A stretch of 64,000 bases of DNA, taken from contig DFBJ01000012.1 of assembly GCA_002366565.1 (NCBI GenBank), forward strand, positions 248,001 to 312,000, in the 5' to 3' direction. Origin of the DNA: Bacteriovoracaceae bacterium UBA3083. GTDB lineage: Bacteria; Bdellovibrionota; Bacteriovoracia; Bacteriovoracales; Bacteriovoracaceae. How positions within the stretch are numbered: the first letter of the stretch is position 1; each line of letters opens with the position of its first letter. Positions 8,893 to 18,033 of this stretch are shown one piece after another. Both the position numbers and the translations under genes were made by a program. Below the pieces are notes generated by a model. It saw only the letters and a program-made list of their open reading frames with translations, searched no databases and had not been told where the DNA came from.

Positions 8893-9210
8893 ATGAAACA
8901 ACTAACAATCGTTATTACGTTTTTACTATTAACATTAACTACGAATGCTCAAAGCAGAGTAAATTTAAAAGCTAATTGCTATATAAATGGTGGCAAAAAT
9001 GCTGTCTGTGAAGTTTGCAATAACCGCTACAGTAGACCAATTCGTTGCTCTATGAAAATTAAAGGTATTACATCTTATGGATACTGGTTTAAGGGTAATC
9101 AGAACGGAATAGTATATCCAGGTAGTTGTATGAGTGGATATGTTTCTGCAAATAATTCTTACAGAGATCCACTTGTTGATGCTCAAGCTTACGCATCTTG
9201 TAGATTCTAG
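8893..9210 (+). CDS. Small secreted Cys-rich protein
   Basis: 105 aa with a clear signal peptide (MKQLTIVITFLLLTLTTNAQ). The mature domain of about 85 residues has six Cys, including CEVCNNRYSRPIRC, so it is probably disulfide-stabilised; it also carries aromatic residues near SYGYWFKG. Ribosome site TTGGAG precedes the ATG. It is separated by 8 bp from the next gene, so the two form a unit. No family recognised. The preceding 238 bp (8655-8892) contain only a weak CGAGT/ACTCG hairpin and no gene that I can support. Confidence 0.75.
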   Translation: MKQLTIVITFLLLTLTTNAQSRVNLKANCYINGGKNAVCEVCNNRYSRPIRCSMKIKGITSYGYWFKGNQNGIVYPGSCMSGYVSANNSYRDPLVDAQAYASCRF

Positions 9211-9218
9211 GAGTAATC

Positions 9219-10076
9219 ATGAAATCATTACTCTTAACACTAGTATGTATACTAAATTTTAATGTTAATGCACTCGACGTCTTCGGTCTTCCGGGAAAGT
9301 CATGTGAATTCTTTGAAGAGAATATTGAAATAAAAGATGAGAATACTACTAATGGTAAAGTAATATTCACTCTAGATGGTAACTCAACTGTGTCTTGTAA
9401 CGAAGACACATTTGAGTTAGAAAGTGTCTTTTTGACAGTCTACGATGCACCAGCGATTTCTCGAGCTTCTCAAGATTTCACAGGTTTAAATCTTTTTGAC
9501 ATTAGAAAGTATAAACTACTAAAGATATACCCTAACTTGAAAAAGATTGATGACAAGACATACCAGGTTCTAGACAACAATAAGAAGATCACTTTTCACT
9601 TTCTTCAAGGAAAAGTCCTGGCACTTACTGTTGATTGGAGCAAGGACTATGAAGGAATAATTCAAAGTCAATCTCGCGCTTCTAAACAAAAACAACTCGC
9701 AAATAGACTTGTATCACTTTATGAAAGAAGCCTAAGAGATTTAAGTGGATACTATAGTATAAAAAGAGACACTGTTAGAATAGATAATACAAAAATATAT
9801 AATGATGGATGTAGTATTGAGTTCAGTGGAACAGCTCGTAAAAATAGTAAAAATAGAAGAATTGAATTTTGGCTTGAATATGATTTTGAAGCAGGTATTG
9901 GTTGGACCCGTCCATCTTATACTTCATTTAAAGTCGATAGCGATACGCCAGGAGTCTATCAAGGTATGATTGAAGATGATTATCAAAGAAGACTAAGCTC
10001 TTTAGAGTTCTCTTCAGCATCTGATGCGACTGAAGCTGCAGAAATATTCCGTAGTCTACACAAGCTATGTAGATAA
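9219..10076 (+). CDS. Secreted protein of unknown function
   Basis: 285-aa exported protein starting MKSLLLTLVCILNFNVNA, with AGGAG 6 nt before the ATG and only 8 bp after the preceding small secreted gene. The mature part alternates predicted strands and a short helix (about residues 148-170) and has four Cys. No known motif is visible. It is the last gene of a short rightward unit, converging on the prenyl synthase gene. Confidence 0.8.
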   Translation: MKSLLLTLVCILNFNVNALDVFGLPGKSCEFFEENIEIKDENTTNGKVIFTLDGNSTVSCNEDTFELESVFLTVYDAPAISRASQDFTGLNLFDIRKYKLLKIYPNLKKIDDKTYQVLDNNKKITFHFLQGKVLALTVDWSKDYEGIIQSQSRASKQKQLANRLVSLYERSLRDLSGYYSIKRDTVRIDNTKIYNDGCSIEFSGTARKNSKNRRIEFWLEYDFEAGIGWTRPSYTSFKVDSDTPGVYQGMIEDDYQRRLSSLEFSSASDATEAAEIFRSLHKLCR

Positions 10077-10097
10077 GAACAATAGATTAGATTTTAT

Positions 10098-11075
10098 CTA
10101 ATGACGTCTTTGAGTTAAATAATCAAAGATATAAAGAATTGGTTTCTTATTTTTTTGGAAGGCCTTTAGCTCTTTATCAGTTGAGCAAAGGTCTTTTTCA
10201 ATTTCTTCTAGAAGGTTTCTAGCGCTCTCAATATGCTTATTTGCTGCTTCTCTAACAACTTCAACTGCTTTCTCTATTTTTTCACCAGTATAAAGCTCAG
10301 AGAGAGACTCTCCATTTTTATACTTTTCAAATTCAGCTGGATGTAAGCACAGCCACTGAAAAATAACAGAATTAACAAGCTCATTATCTAGGTCTAAATT
10401 AGCATCTTTTTGAGAATCTTCAGAGAAATCTAAAGTGTCATCCATCAATTGAAAAGCGATTCCAAGATCAATTCCCATTTGTCTCGATTTCTCAACTACC
10501 GATCTATCAATATTGGCGAGCATTGCAGGAGCAAAACAACACCAACTCATTACAGAAGCTGTTTTCTTTATAGCAATATCTTCTATTAAAGCACTTGTGT
10601 ACTGTCTTGTTTCAATAGCGTCAGCTTGTATCCACTCACCTATAGCTAGGTCTTGAATAACCTTGGCCATCTCACCTACTAATTCTAAGTTACCAGCTCT
10701 AGTAAGATTAACAATAACATCTGAAAGAAGATAATCACCAGCGAGTACTGCTTTTTTATTAGAAGCTTGAATATTAATTGAAGGTACGCCACGTCTTGTA
10801 GTTGCATTGTCGATTACATCGTCATGACTAAGACTGGCTGCGTGTACGAGCTCAATAGATTTCGCATATGGATCAAGAGTTTTGAAATCAACACCATAAA
10901 GATGTCCAACAAGATATGTAAGAAGTGGGCGCAAGCGCTTACCACCTACTAGTACACTACTTTGTAGGAGCTCATTTACGGCCTTAGTACAGTTGTCAGA
11001 AGATATGTTTAAGTCCATATCTTTAACATGTTTTAAGGTCTTAAGTGGAATAGTCGATAAAAAATCTTGTAACAT
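10098..11075 (-). CDS. Long-chain polyprenyl diphosphate synthase
   Basis: 325-aa trans-prenyltransferase that builds the isoprenoid side chain of the quinone from farnesyl-type precursors and IPP. First Asp-rich motif: LSHDDVIDNATTRRG. Second: LMDDTLDFSED. The KRLRPLL segment near residue 45 binds IPP. It is divergent from ubiE and the men genes, so it almost certainly makes the menaquinone tail (IspB/HepT role). The ATG has no Shine-Dalgarno sequence; TATAAA lies 7 nt upstream, so the message may be leaderless. Chain length cannot be told from the sequence by eye. Confidence 0.92.
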   Translation of the reverse strand: MLQDFLSTIPLKTLKHVKDMDLNISSDNCTKAVNELLQSSVLVGGKRLRPLLTYLVGHLYGVDFKTLDPYAKSIELVHAASLSHDDVIDNATTRRGVPSINIQASNKKAVLAGDYLLSDVIVNLTRAGNLELVGEMAKVIQDLAIGEWIQADAIETRQYTSALIEDIAIKKTASVMSWCCFAPAMLANIDRSVVEKSRQMGIDLGIAFQLMDDTLDFSEDSQKDANLDLDNELVNSVIFQWLCLHPAEFEKYKNGESLSELYTGEKIEKAVEVVREAANKHIESARNLLEEIEKDLCSTDKELKAFQKNKKPILYIFDYLTQRRH

Positions 11076-11082
11076 ATTATAA

Positions 11083-11088
11083 TTTATA
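11083..11088 (-). promoter_or_regulatory. -10 box of a probable leaderless promoter (prenyl synthase)
   Basis: TATAAA on the minus strand, 7 nt before the ATG, with no ribosome site between. No convincing -35 box was found. Confidence 0.45.
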
Positions 11089-11195
11089 GAGTTTTAATAA
11101 TACCTACTTTTAGCAATCTAGGCGTTCATTGTAAATGACAAATAGGCCAAACAATTAAGTTACATGAAATGATTACTAATTTTTTTAGACAACAC

Positions 11196-11224
11196 TTGCA
11201 ACATTAGGCACAAAAAGTTATATC
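11196..11224 (+). promoter_or_regulatory. Promoter of the ubiE-men operon
   Basis: TTGCAA (11196-11201), a 17-bp spacer and TATATC (11219-11224), placing the start about 25 nt before the ubiE ATG. Confidence 0.55.
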
Positions 11225-11255
11225 TTTGCCCCTAGAATACCTAAAAGAGGAACCT

Positions 11256-11969
11256 ATGACTTCAGCACTTCAAGGCCGTAAGAAAGAATCTTGGAAAATT
11301 TTTGATGAGATTGCAGGAACTTACGATCTATTAAATAAAATACTCTCTTGTGGAATTGATATTTACTGGAGAAGTAAGCTTCTTAAGAATCTTCCAGCAA
11401 GACAAAACATGCAGGCATTAGACCTAGCGACAGGAACAGGTGATGTTCCACTCGTACTTGCAAAATCAAAGAACATAACAAAGATAACTGGTATTGATCT
11501 TTCTAAAGGAATGGTTGATCTAGGAAAAGTAAAAGTTAAGAAAGCAAAGTTAGAAAATAAGATTGCTCTTCATATTGGTGATGGTTGTAATATTCCAGCA
11601 GCAGATGAAACAATGGACGTTGTAACGATCAGCTTTGGAATTAGAAACTTTCCAGATCCTCAAAAATCACTAAGAGAAATCTTCAGAGTATTAAAGCCAG
11701 GTGGAAGAGTAATGATCATGGAGTTTGGATTACCAAAGAACTTCATCGTTAAGTCTGTATACATGTTCTACTTTAGACACTTATTACCTTTTGTAGGAAA
11801 TATACTTTCAAAACATAAAGACGCTTATACCTACTTAAATGAAACAGTTGAAGACTTCGCATATGGTGAAGACTTTACTAACTGGATGAAAGAAGCTGGT
11901 TTTGAGAATGCTAACTTTCAAGAGCTAACATTTGGAATATCTAATTTATATATCGGTGATAAGAAATAA
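11256..11969 (+). CDS. ubiE: Demethylmenaquinone methyltransferase
   Basis: 237-aa SAM-dependent methyltransferase (UbiE/MenG) that performs the last step of menaquinone synthesis. The start is the ATG at 11256 preceded by AGAGGA; the frame extends to a TTG at 11226 but that has no support. The SAM motif I is LDLATGTGDVP; SFGIRNFPDP and LKPGGRVMIMEFG are family signatures. It is the first gene of ubiE-menF-menD-menA-menC, whose members abut or overlap by 4 bp. Its stop TAA is directly followed by the menF ATG. Confidence 0.95.
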   Translation: MTSALQGRKKESWKIFDEIAGTYDLLNKILSCGIDIYWRSKLLKNLPARQNMQALDLATGTGDVPLVLAKSKNITKITGIDLSKGMVDLGKVKVKKAKLENKIALHIGDGCNIPAADETMDVVTISFGIRNFPDPQKSLREIFRVLKPGGRVMIMEFGLPKNFIVKSVYMFYFRHLLPFVGNILSKHKDAYTYLNETVEDFAYGEDFTNWMKEAGFENANFQELTFGISNLYIGDKK

Positions 11970-13316
11970 ATGATAAATCTACTAGAGCTAAAACATTCTG
12001 TAATAAGACAACTTTCAGAGCACTGGAAACAGGTAGACTTTGAGAACTTATCTAAAGATAAGAAACGCTTTGTTACATATAAGTTTAAAATTGAAAAAAC
12101 AAAATTATCTAATCTCTTAGGTCACGTTATCCATAGACCTCTTAATTACTTTAAGAGTAAAGATAATAGTAAAGAAATCCTAGGAATTGGATCACATATC
12201 ACTTATACAAAGAAGTATGACTACAACAAACTTCTTGGTCTAATTGAAGCCGATAGCGACTTAACATTCTTAGGTGCTCAAAGATTTGAATCTAACTCTA
12301 AAAGAGATGATGCATGGGCAGGTTTTGATGAGTGTCACTTCACACTACCTAAAATTATTTTTGAAACAACTGGTGAATCAACAGTTCTAAAGGTAGTTTT
12401 CAATAAGAAGTCTATTTCAACAGAAGACAAGAGATCAAATGCTCTCTTCGAACTTGAGGCCTACCTAAACTTTATTAGACATGAGTTTACAGTAACAAAA
12501 CCTCAGGAAGTGTCTACTTATCCAAATAAAGATCAGTGGTCTAACATGATAGACCATTGTTTAAAAAATATTGAGAGTACTCCTCTTGAGAAAGTAGTTC
12601 TAGCAAGAAAAGAGATCGTTGAGTTTGATAGACTAGCAGACCCAATGGCCATCTTCGAAAAGAATATGAAGAATGCTACTGATAGCTACTTAATGTACCT
12701 TGATCCAGGTGATGGAAAAGTCTTCATGAGCTTTACTCCTGAAAAACTTTTCAAACTCAATCAACGTGAAATCTCACTTGATTGTTTAGCCGGAACAAGA
12801 CCAAGATCAAATGACTTTGAATCTGATCTTAAGTACCAGAGTGAATTAATGAGCTCTACAAAAGAATTGAACGAGCACAGAATAGTGACTCGTGAGCTTC
12901 AAGAGAAGTTAACGACAATGGGTGCTGATATAAGAGTTGAGAATAAAGAATCTATTCTTAAACTTAAATTCATTCAACACTTACATACACATATAAGCGC
13001 AACTCTACCTGAGAGAAGTAACTTTGCAGTTCTTCTAAATACTTTTCACCCTACTCCTGCAGTTGGTGGAAGACCTTGGGAAATGGCAAAGAAGTGTATT
13101 GAAGAAGCAGAACCATTCGATAGAGGCCTCTATGCAGGACCTATGGGTTATATCTCTGCTGACTCATGTGAATTCGCAGTTGCTATTAGAAGTGCTCTTA
13201 CAGAAGACACGAAGTTACATCTTTTTGGAGGATGTGGTCTAGTTACTGGAAGTGAAGCTGAAAGTGAATGGGTCGAAACTCAAAATAAAATGAAGAACTT
13301 CGAGATCACACTGTAG
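11970..13316 (+). CDS. menF: Isochorismate synthase
   Basis: 448-aa enzyme that converts chorismate to isochorismate, the committed step to menaquinone. The C-terminal chorismate-binding domain is complete: LEKVVLARKEIVEF, SLDCLAGTRPR, ELNEHRIVTREL, FHPTPAVGGRPWE, LYAGPMGYIS and LFGGCGLVTGSEAESEW. The N-terminal ~200 residues are variable, as in the family. It begins immediately after the ubiE stop. The operon context favours MenF over a siderophore or salicylate enzyme. Confidence 0.94.
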   Translation: MINLLELKHSVIRQLSEHWKQVDFENLSKDKKRFVTYKFKIEKTKLSNLLGHVIHRPLNYFKSKDNSKEILGIGSHITYTKKYDYNKLLGLIEADSDLTFLGAQRFESNSKRDDAWAGFDECHFTLPKIIFETTGESTVLKVVFNKKSISTEDKRSNALFELEAYLNFIRHEFTVTKPQEVSTYPNKDQWSNMIDHCLKNIESTPLEKVVLARKEIVEFDRLADPMAIFEKNMKNATDSYLMYLDPGDGKVFMSFTPEKLFKLNQREISLDCLAGTRPRSNDFESDLKYQSELMSSTKELNEHRIVTRELQEKLTTMGADIRVENKESILKLKFIQHLHTHISATLPERSNFAVLLNTFHPTPAVGGRPWEMAKKCIEEAEPFDRGLYAGPMGYISADSCEFAVAIRSALTEDTKLHLFGGCGLVTGSEAESEWVETQNKMKNFEITL

Positions 13317-13323
13317 GTACAGA

Positions 13324-15042
13324 ATGCTACTTACTAATAATCTTTCAGTCATGTGGTCATCAATTATTATTGATGAACTAGTTAAGTCTGGTGTTATAGA
13401 TTTCTATATCTCACCAGGCATGCGAAATGCCCCTCTAGTACAATCACTACTACAAAGAACTGAAGTTAATCTCTATCTAGGTATAGATGAGAGAGCTCAG
13501 TCATATAGAGCATTAGGTAATGCTAAGGCCACGGGTAGAACAAGTGCTCTACTATGTACATCAGGAACAGCGCTAGCTAACTACACTCCTGCTGTAATAG
13601 AAGCAAAGAAGTCTTCGACTCCACTTATAGTTCTTTCGGCAGATAGACCAATTGAGCTTGCAACGAGTGATGCCAATCAAACAATTAATCAAGTTCACTT
13701 CTATGGTAACCACATACTGGCAGATAATTGCTTAGGCGCACCTACTGAAGAAATATGTCCTCAAGTGATAAGGAATACGGTAGATCACTTAATATTTAGA
13801 TCACGCTACCCTATAAAGGGCCCTGTGCATCTCAATATCCCCCTTAGAGAGCCTTTAGATATGACTAAGGTCGACATATCTCCAAAATACACAGTTAAGG
13901 CCGAGCAGGGATTTAAGAAAGAATTTCAAACAAAGTACTATCCTCCAACACAAGGGATAGGACCGAAAGCTAAAGAAGTTATAGCTAATATTATTGAGAA
14001 GAACCCAAAAGGGTTACTCGTAGTAGGCTCGCTTCCATGCTCTTTAGATAAAGAAGTAATTAAAGAATTTATTAAAAAGCTTAACTGGCCAGTCTTCTTA
14101 GATATCTCATCTTCATTAAAATATAGTTATTCTATTGAAGATAATATAATCCCCACATTTGATCATAGTGAAGTCTATGAAAAGCTTAGCTCTGAAAGAC
14201 CTACGGCGATCATACATCTAGGCGGAAGAACGACAAGTAAGCACTACTACCGTTTTCTAGAAGAGTTTGAAGATATCAATCTTATTTCAGTGAACTGGAG
14301 TGAAGAAAAAGAAGATCCTTCTCAGAATACTGATTTCAGAATGGTTTCTGAGGTGGATCAATTCTGTAGAGAAATGTCGGAGATCATAAGCCCGTCAGCA
14401 AATCCAATAAAAGTAAATTGGAAAGAATTCTCAACGAAGAAATGTGAGTTAATAGATCAAGCAACACTCACATACCCTTATATATCTAAGAAAATTATAG
14501 ATAATATTGAAAACAATCAGGCGCTTTATATTGCAAATAGTACGGTTGTTAGAAGTTTTGATAACTATCTTTCATTAACTAGTAAGAAAGAAATTGATAT
14601 TTTCACAAACCGAGGAGTGAGTGGAATTGAAGGACTTATATCAAGTGCACTAGGCTGTGCCGAGGCAGTTGATAAGTACACAACTCTCGTCATTGGTGAT
14701 GTGAGCTTCTTACACGACTTAAATTCACTACAAGTTGTAAAAGAGTCGAATGCGCCACTATGTATTATCTTAGTGAATAATTCAGGTGGTGGAATATTCA
14801 CTCTCCTGCCTATAGCAAAAGATAAAGAGCTACTTCCGTACCTGACGACACCACACTCTTTAACGTTTGAAAATGCAGCTCGTTTATTTGATATAAAATA
14901 TAAACAAATATCTAATACCAATGACTTTGATAATGAGTTCATAAAAGCTCAATCAGAAAAAGAGACAATAATTCTTGAGCTCATTGTTGATAATGACTCT
15001 AATATTGACCTCTACAATAAATTAAAAACGGTTAAATTATGA
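13324..15042 (+). CDS. menD: SEPHCHC synthase MenD
   Basis: 572-aa thiamine-diphosphate enzyme that joins 2-oxoglutarate to isochorismate. N-terminal Pyr domain: FYISPGMRNAPLVQSL, IDERAQSYRALGNAKATG, and SADRPIELATSDANQTINQ. C-terminal PP domain: GDVSFLHDLNSLQ with the ThDP/Mg-binding Gly-Asp and a following NNSGGGIFTLLP segment. Length is typical. The stop overlaps the menA start by 4 bp (ATGA), a sign of coupled translation. Confidence 0.96.
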   Translation: MLLTNNLSVMWSSIIIDELVKSGVIDFYISPGMRNAPLVQSLLQRTEVNLYLGIDERAQSYRALGNAKATGRTSALLCTSGTALANYTPAVIEAKKSSTPLIVLSADRPIELATSDANQTINQVHFYGNHILADNCLGAPTEEICPQVIRNTVDHLIFRSRYPIKGPVHLNIPLREPLDMTKVDISPKYTVKAEQGFKKEFQTKYYPPTQGIGPKAKEVIANIIEKNPKGLLVVGSLPCSLDKEVIKEFIKKLNWPVFLDISSSLKYSYSIEDNIIPTFDHSEVYEKLSSERPTAIIHLGGRTTSKHYYRFLEEFEDINLISVNWSEEKEDPSQNTDFRMVSEVDQFCREMSEIISPSANPIKVNWKEFSTKKCELIDQATLTYPYISKKIIDNIENNQALYIANSTVVRSFDNYLSLTSKKEIDIFTNRGVSGIEGLISSALGCAEAVDKYTTLVIGDVSFLHDLNSLQVVKESNAPLCIILVNNSGGGIFTLLPIAKDKELLPYLTTPHSLTFENAARLFDIKYKQISNTNDFDNEFIKAQSEKETIILELIVDNDSNIDLYNKLKTVKL

Positions 15043-15917
15043 GTAAACTAAATGCTTGGGTAATGGCCTCAAGGCCTAAGACACTTACAGCTGCCTGTGG
15101 ACCAGTTATTCTTGGTACAGCACTCGCCTATAATCAAACACAAAGTATATCTATTTTAATTTTCGTACTTACACTTCTAGCTGCTCTTTCCATGCAAATT
15201 GGAACCAACTTAGTAAATGATTACTACGATGCAATCAGAGGGACAGACTCTGATGATAGGTTAGGCCCAACAAGAGTAACTCAAACAGGACTCATAGAGC
15301 CTTCAAAAGTAAGACTTGGATTTATTGCATGTTTTGTATTTGCAATCTTGATTAGTGTCTATCTCATGATGGTCGGAGGATGGACAATTATCATAATGGG
15401 TATCTGTTGTATCCTTGCAGCTTACTGCTATACAGGTGGTCCATTTCCATTTAGTCATTATGCACTAGGTGAACTCTTTGCTCTCATCTTCTTTGGACCA
15501 GTTGCAGTTTGGGGAACTTACTTTCTTCAGCATCAATCTTTTAATCTTGAAGTAATAGTTCTAGGTCTTGGACCTGGTCTTATCTCTGCTGCGATAATGA
15601 GTATAAATAATCTAAGAGATATAAAAAGTGATAGAAGAGCTGGAAAAGTAACTGTTGCAACACTTGTTGGAGAGAAGCTAGCCAGAGCATTTACGCTAAC
15701 TATTGTATTAAGTTCAACATTTATTCCTTATTACGCAGTGATTAAGACAGGAAGTAATTGGGCCATAATAGCAACTCTTACTTGTTATCCGTTCTTTAAA
15801 ACTTGGAAACAAATTGCACGTGCGCCAATTAATAGTGAGCTAAATAATGCCTTGGCCAACACTGGAAAATATCTCTTCTTTTACTCAATTGTAATGAGCA
15901 TTGGAATTTTAGTATGA
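15039..15917 (+). CDS. menA: 1,4-dihydroxy-2-naphthoate prenyltransferase
   Basis: 292-aa integral-membrane UbiA-family enzyme that attaches the polyprenyl tail to DHNA. Eight or nine hydrophobic helices. The two Asp-rich sites are NDYYDAIRGTDSDDR, before GPTRVTQ, and NNLRDIKSDRRAGK, which bind the Mg-diphosphate. MASRPKTLTAACGPVILGTA is the usual MenA N-terminus. It overlaps menD and menC by 4 bp each. It presumably uses the diphosphate made by the divergent prenyl synthase. Confidence 0.96.
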   Translation: MSKLNAWVMASRPKTLTAACGPVILGTALAYNQTQSISILIFVLTLLAALSMQIGTNLVNDYYDAIRGTDSDDRLGPTRVTQTGLIEPSKVRLGFIACFVFAILISVYLMMVGGWTIIIMGICCILAAYCYTGGPFPFSHYALGELFALIFFGPVAVWGTYFLQHQSFNLEVIVLGLGPGLISAAIMSINNLRDIKSDRRAGKVTVATLVGEKLARAFTLTIVLSSTFIPYYAVIKTGSNWAIIATLTCYPFFKTWKQIARAPINSELNNALANTGKYLFFYSIVMSIGILV

Positions 15918-16747
15918 CATTTACCTATTCTAAAGGGGTATGTAAGTTAAACTCTCCAATTACAATTGGAAGTGAAGTCATTAATGAAAGACACTGGATA
16001 GAGGTCTCTAATGGTGTTTTAAAAGTTGACCTAGCTCCTCTTCCGGGATTACATATAGAAAGCCTGGAAGAGTCCCTAAAAGACTTCAAATCCCAGAAGT
16101 TCTTAACTCCTAGTGCACTCTTTGTTAAAGAATGTTTTGATATCTTCACTTCTATTATGTCGGTTGAAGTAGACTCTAATAGTCTACAATTTATAGATTT
16201 GGAACAAAACCCATCATCTATTGCATCTTCTCTTGAAGAAAATCAGATATATAAAATAAAAATTGGAAGAAATGACTTATATAAAGAATCAAGTTGGTTA
16301 AAAGACTTTATAAAGAACCTTCCAAAGAATACACAATTAAGACTTGATGGTAATAGAAACTTCACTGCAGCAACTTTAAATAGCTATCTTGATTTAATGG
16401 ATTTAGAGAAGATTCAATACCTAGAAGAGCCCCTTAAAGATGTTATGTCATGGACAGAGCTTGAACGAAGAGATGAGCTTTCCCTGGCCCTAGATGAGAA
16501 TATAGCGCTTAGAAGGTCCCTAGATTTTGCTAAATATCTAGTCGCAAAGCCAACGTTTAATATATCACTTCGTGAAACACTCAGAGAGCTTGCGCTTGAA
16601 AACCAAGAAGTCATTGTCTCAAATGCTTTTGATCCTCCAAACAATATCAATATTCTAAAAATGATAGCGAGTGAAGGGGATCAAGTCTGTGGCCTGGACA
16701 CTCTAAAATATTTTAATTTAGACAGCCTAAAAGTATCACCTCTTTAA
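15914..16747 (+). CDS. menC: o-Succinylbenzoate synthase
   Basis: 277-aa enolase-superfamily dehydratase that makes o-succinylbenzoate from SHCHC. Sequence identity in this family is low, but the catalytic set is readable in order: KIKIG (KxK lysines), RLDGNRNF (Asp ligand), YLEEPLKD (Glu ligand), LALDENIA (Asp ligand) and VAKPTFN (second catalytic Lys). It is short compared with many MenC proteins (about 320 aa). It is the last gene of the operon and overlaps menA by 4 bp. Context and residues together make the call firm. Confidence 0.9.
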   Translation: MTFTYSKGVCKLNSPITIGSEVINERHWIEVSNGVLKVDLAPLPGLHIESLEESLKDFKSQKFLTPSALFVKECFDIFTSIMSVEVDSNSLQFIDLEQNPSSIASSLEENQIYKIKIGRNDLYKESSWLKDFIKNLPKNTQLRLDGNRNFTAATLNSYLDLMDLEKIQYLEEPLKDVMSWTELERRDELSLALDENIALRRSLDFAKYLVAKPTFNISLRETLRELALENQEVIVSNAFDPPNNINILKMIASEGDQVCGLDTLKYFNLDSLKVSPL

Positions 16748-16799
16748 ATTTTCTACAATTTTGCTAAAATGACTATAAACGTATTTTAAGGAGAAAATA

Positions 16800-17021
16800 A
16801 TGAAAAAGTTATTAATGATTTCAGTAGCTCTTTTCTTTGTATCATGTGGTCACATGACTGGAAAAAAGGCATGTTGTGCTAAAGATGCAAAACAATGTAA
16901 AATGAAAAAGAAAGACTGTGATTCTAAAAAATGTAAAATGCATAAGAAGGGACACAAGAAGCATAGTGCTGAAGAGTGTGACTTAAACTCATGCAAACTT
17001 CATAGAGCAAAGAAGAAGTAA
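16800..17021 (+). CDS. Small Cys/His/Lys-rich lipoprotein
   Basis: 73 aa. A lipobox (FFVSC, Cys16) follows a short signal peptide, so the mature protein would be lipid-anchored. The mature part has eight Cys counting the lipid-anchored Cys16, several His and many Lys, for example KKACCAKDAKQCKMK and HKKGHKKH. This suggests metal binding, which is inference. AAGGAG precedes the ATG. A degraded second copy with its own terminator lies at 17524-17728. Confidence 0.8.
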   Translation: MKKLLMISVALFFVSCGHMTGKKACCAKDAKQCKMKKKDCDSKKCKMHKKGHKKHSAEECDLNSCKLHRAKKK

Positions 17022-17030
17022 TCAGCTTTG

Positions 17031-17060
17031 GGCCACAATTACTTTGTGGCCTTACTTTTT
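17031..17060 (+). terminator. Terminator of the small lipoprotein gene
   Basis: GGCCACAA (17031-17038) and TTGTGGCC (17044-17051) form an 8-bp stem, followed by a T-rich stretch. Confidence 0.85.
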
Positions 17061-17195
17061 TATACAAAAACTTATCAAATCTCATCTAATTAATATGAAG
17101 ATATCTTATACTTCTTCACTCTCTAGAATCAATCAGAACGAAGTTAAGTCAATCTCATTACTCGAATAAAGATTAAGACAATAAGCTTAGAAAAA

Positions 17196-17546
17196 CTAAT
17201 TACAATCCTCGCCAAATATCTGTCCAGTTCCAGCGACACCTGTCCCGTCAGGAGTATTATCTTGATCATTACATAAGACGCTTAATCCTACATTTGTGCT
17301 ATCAAAAGATAAACTACTAGAAGTAACACTAGAGATATCCCAACCTCTCAGATTCAGAGACATTAAACTTGCAGTATTTCTAAAGATAGAGTCTACTTCT
17401 TCTAATTGAGATGTATCAAAATGACATAGATCAAGACTCTCAAGAGAAGCTGCACCGGAAAACATATACCTCATGTCTTCAACTTGAGACGTATTAAAAC
17501 TACTTAGATCAACTGTCTCTAATCTTTGTATCTTGTGCACACACAA
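17196..17546 (-). pseudogene. 3' fragment of a BspA-like (DUF285) surface-protein gene
   Basis: About 110 codons remain. The N-terminal half shows two and a half copies of the BspA-type leucine-rich repeat (VDLSSFNTSQVEDMRYMF, then LDLCHFDTSQ, then NLRGWDISS), ending in a Cys-containing tail. The only start available is a GTG with no ribosome site, and full BspA-like proteins are far longer with a signal peptide. The coding homology stops abruptly around 17520-17528, exactly where homology to the Cys-rich lipoprotein begins on the other strand. I read it as a truncated gene end brought in by recombination. Confidence 0.7.
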
Positions 17547-17728
17547 CTAGAGACAAAAAATGTTGTGGCGACGATGCTAAACAATACAAAATGTACAAAG
17601 CAAAGTGTGATTAAAAAAATGGTAAGCAATGTAAGATGAAAAAAGGTCACAAACACCATAAGAAAAGTCACAAACATGCAGATGGTAAAAAATGTGATTC
17701 AAACACTTGTAAACTTCATAATACTTAA
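17524..17728 (+). pseudogene. Broken second copy of the Cys/His/Lys-rich lipoprotein
   Basis: From the lipobox (...VSC) onward the plus strand reads like the 16800-17021 gene: VSCAHTTRDKKCC, AKQYKM, then an in-frame TAA after KCD, then KQCKMKKGHKHHKK and CDSNTCKLHNT before a final TAA. The 5' end with ATG, ribosome site and signal-peptide start is missing and replaced by the BspA-like fragment. A hairpin like that of the intact copy follows, so the duplication included the terminator. Confidence 0.75.
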
Positions 17729-17753
17729 AGCACAAAAATGTAATAAATCAAGC

Positions 17754-17775
17754 CCACATTAATAATGTGGCCATT
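17754..17775. terminator. Terminator of the broken lipoprotein copy
   Basis: CCACATT (17754-17760) and AATGTGG (17764-17770) with a 3-nt loop, then CCATTTTT. It matches the layout of the terminator after the intact copy. Confidence 0.7.
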
Positions 17776-17776
17776 T

Positions 17777-18025
17777 TTAAAAATTAAATTTCGTATAATA
17801 AAGCATTAACGATATGGGAATAAACAATAAGACTCTAACCAATAATCCTCTATTTTTTACCGACTTATAATATCTTTCGTCACTAATATAGAAACAGCCT
17901 ACCCCAAGACAGACTCCTAAAACTATGTATGAATTGATATCAACGTAACCAAACTTAGCTAACAGGTTTGTACTAGCACCAAATAATAAAAATACAGAGC
18001 TAACAAATATATAGACTTTTAACAT
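17777..18025 (-). CDS. Small integral-membrane protein
   Basis: 82 aa. The start is the ATG at 18025 (MLKVYIFVSS), with AGGAG upstream; a GTG two codons earlier is less likely. Three hydrophobic segments (about residues 2-20, 28-46 and 60-76) separated by a charged loop, SDERYYKSVKNRG. No family recognised. It lies 8 bp after the 370-aa frame's gene on the same strand, so the two form an operon. Confidence 0.65.
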   Translation of the reverse strand: MLKVYIFVSSVFLLFGASTNLLAKFGYVDINSYIVLGVCLGVGCFYISDERYYKSVKNRGLLVRVLLFIPISLMLYYTKFNF

Positions 18026-18033
18026 GCTCACTC

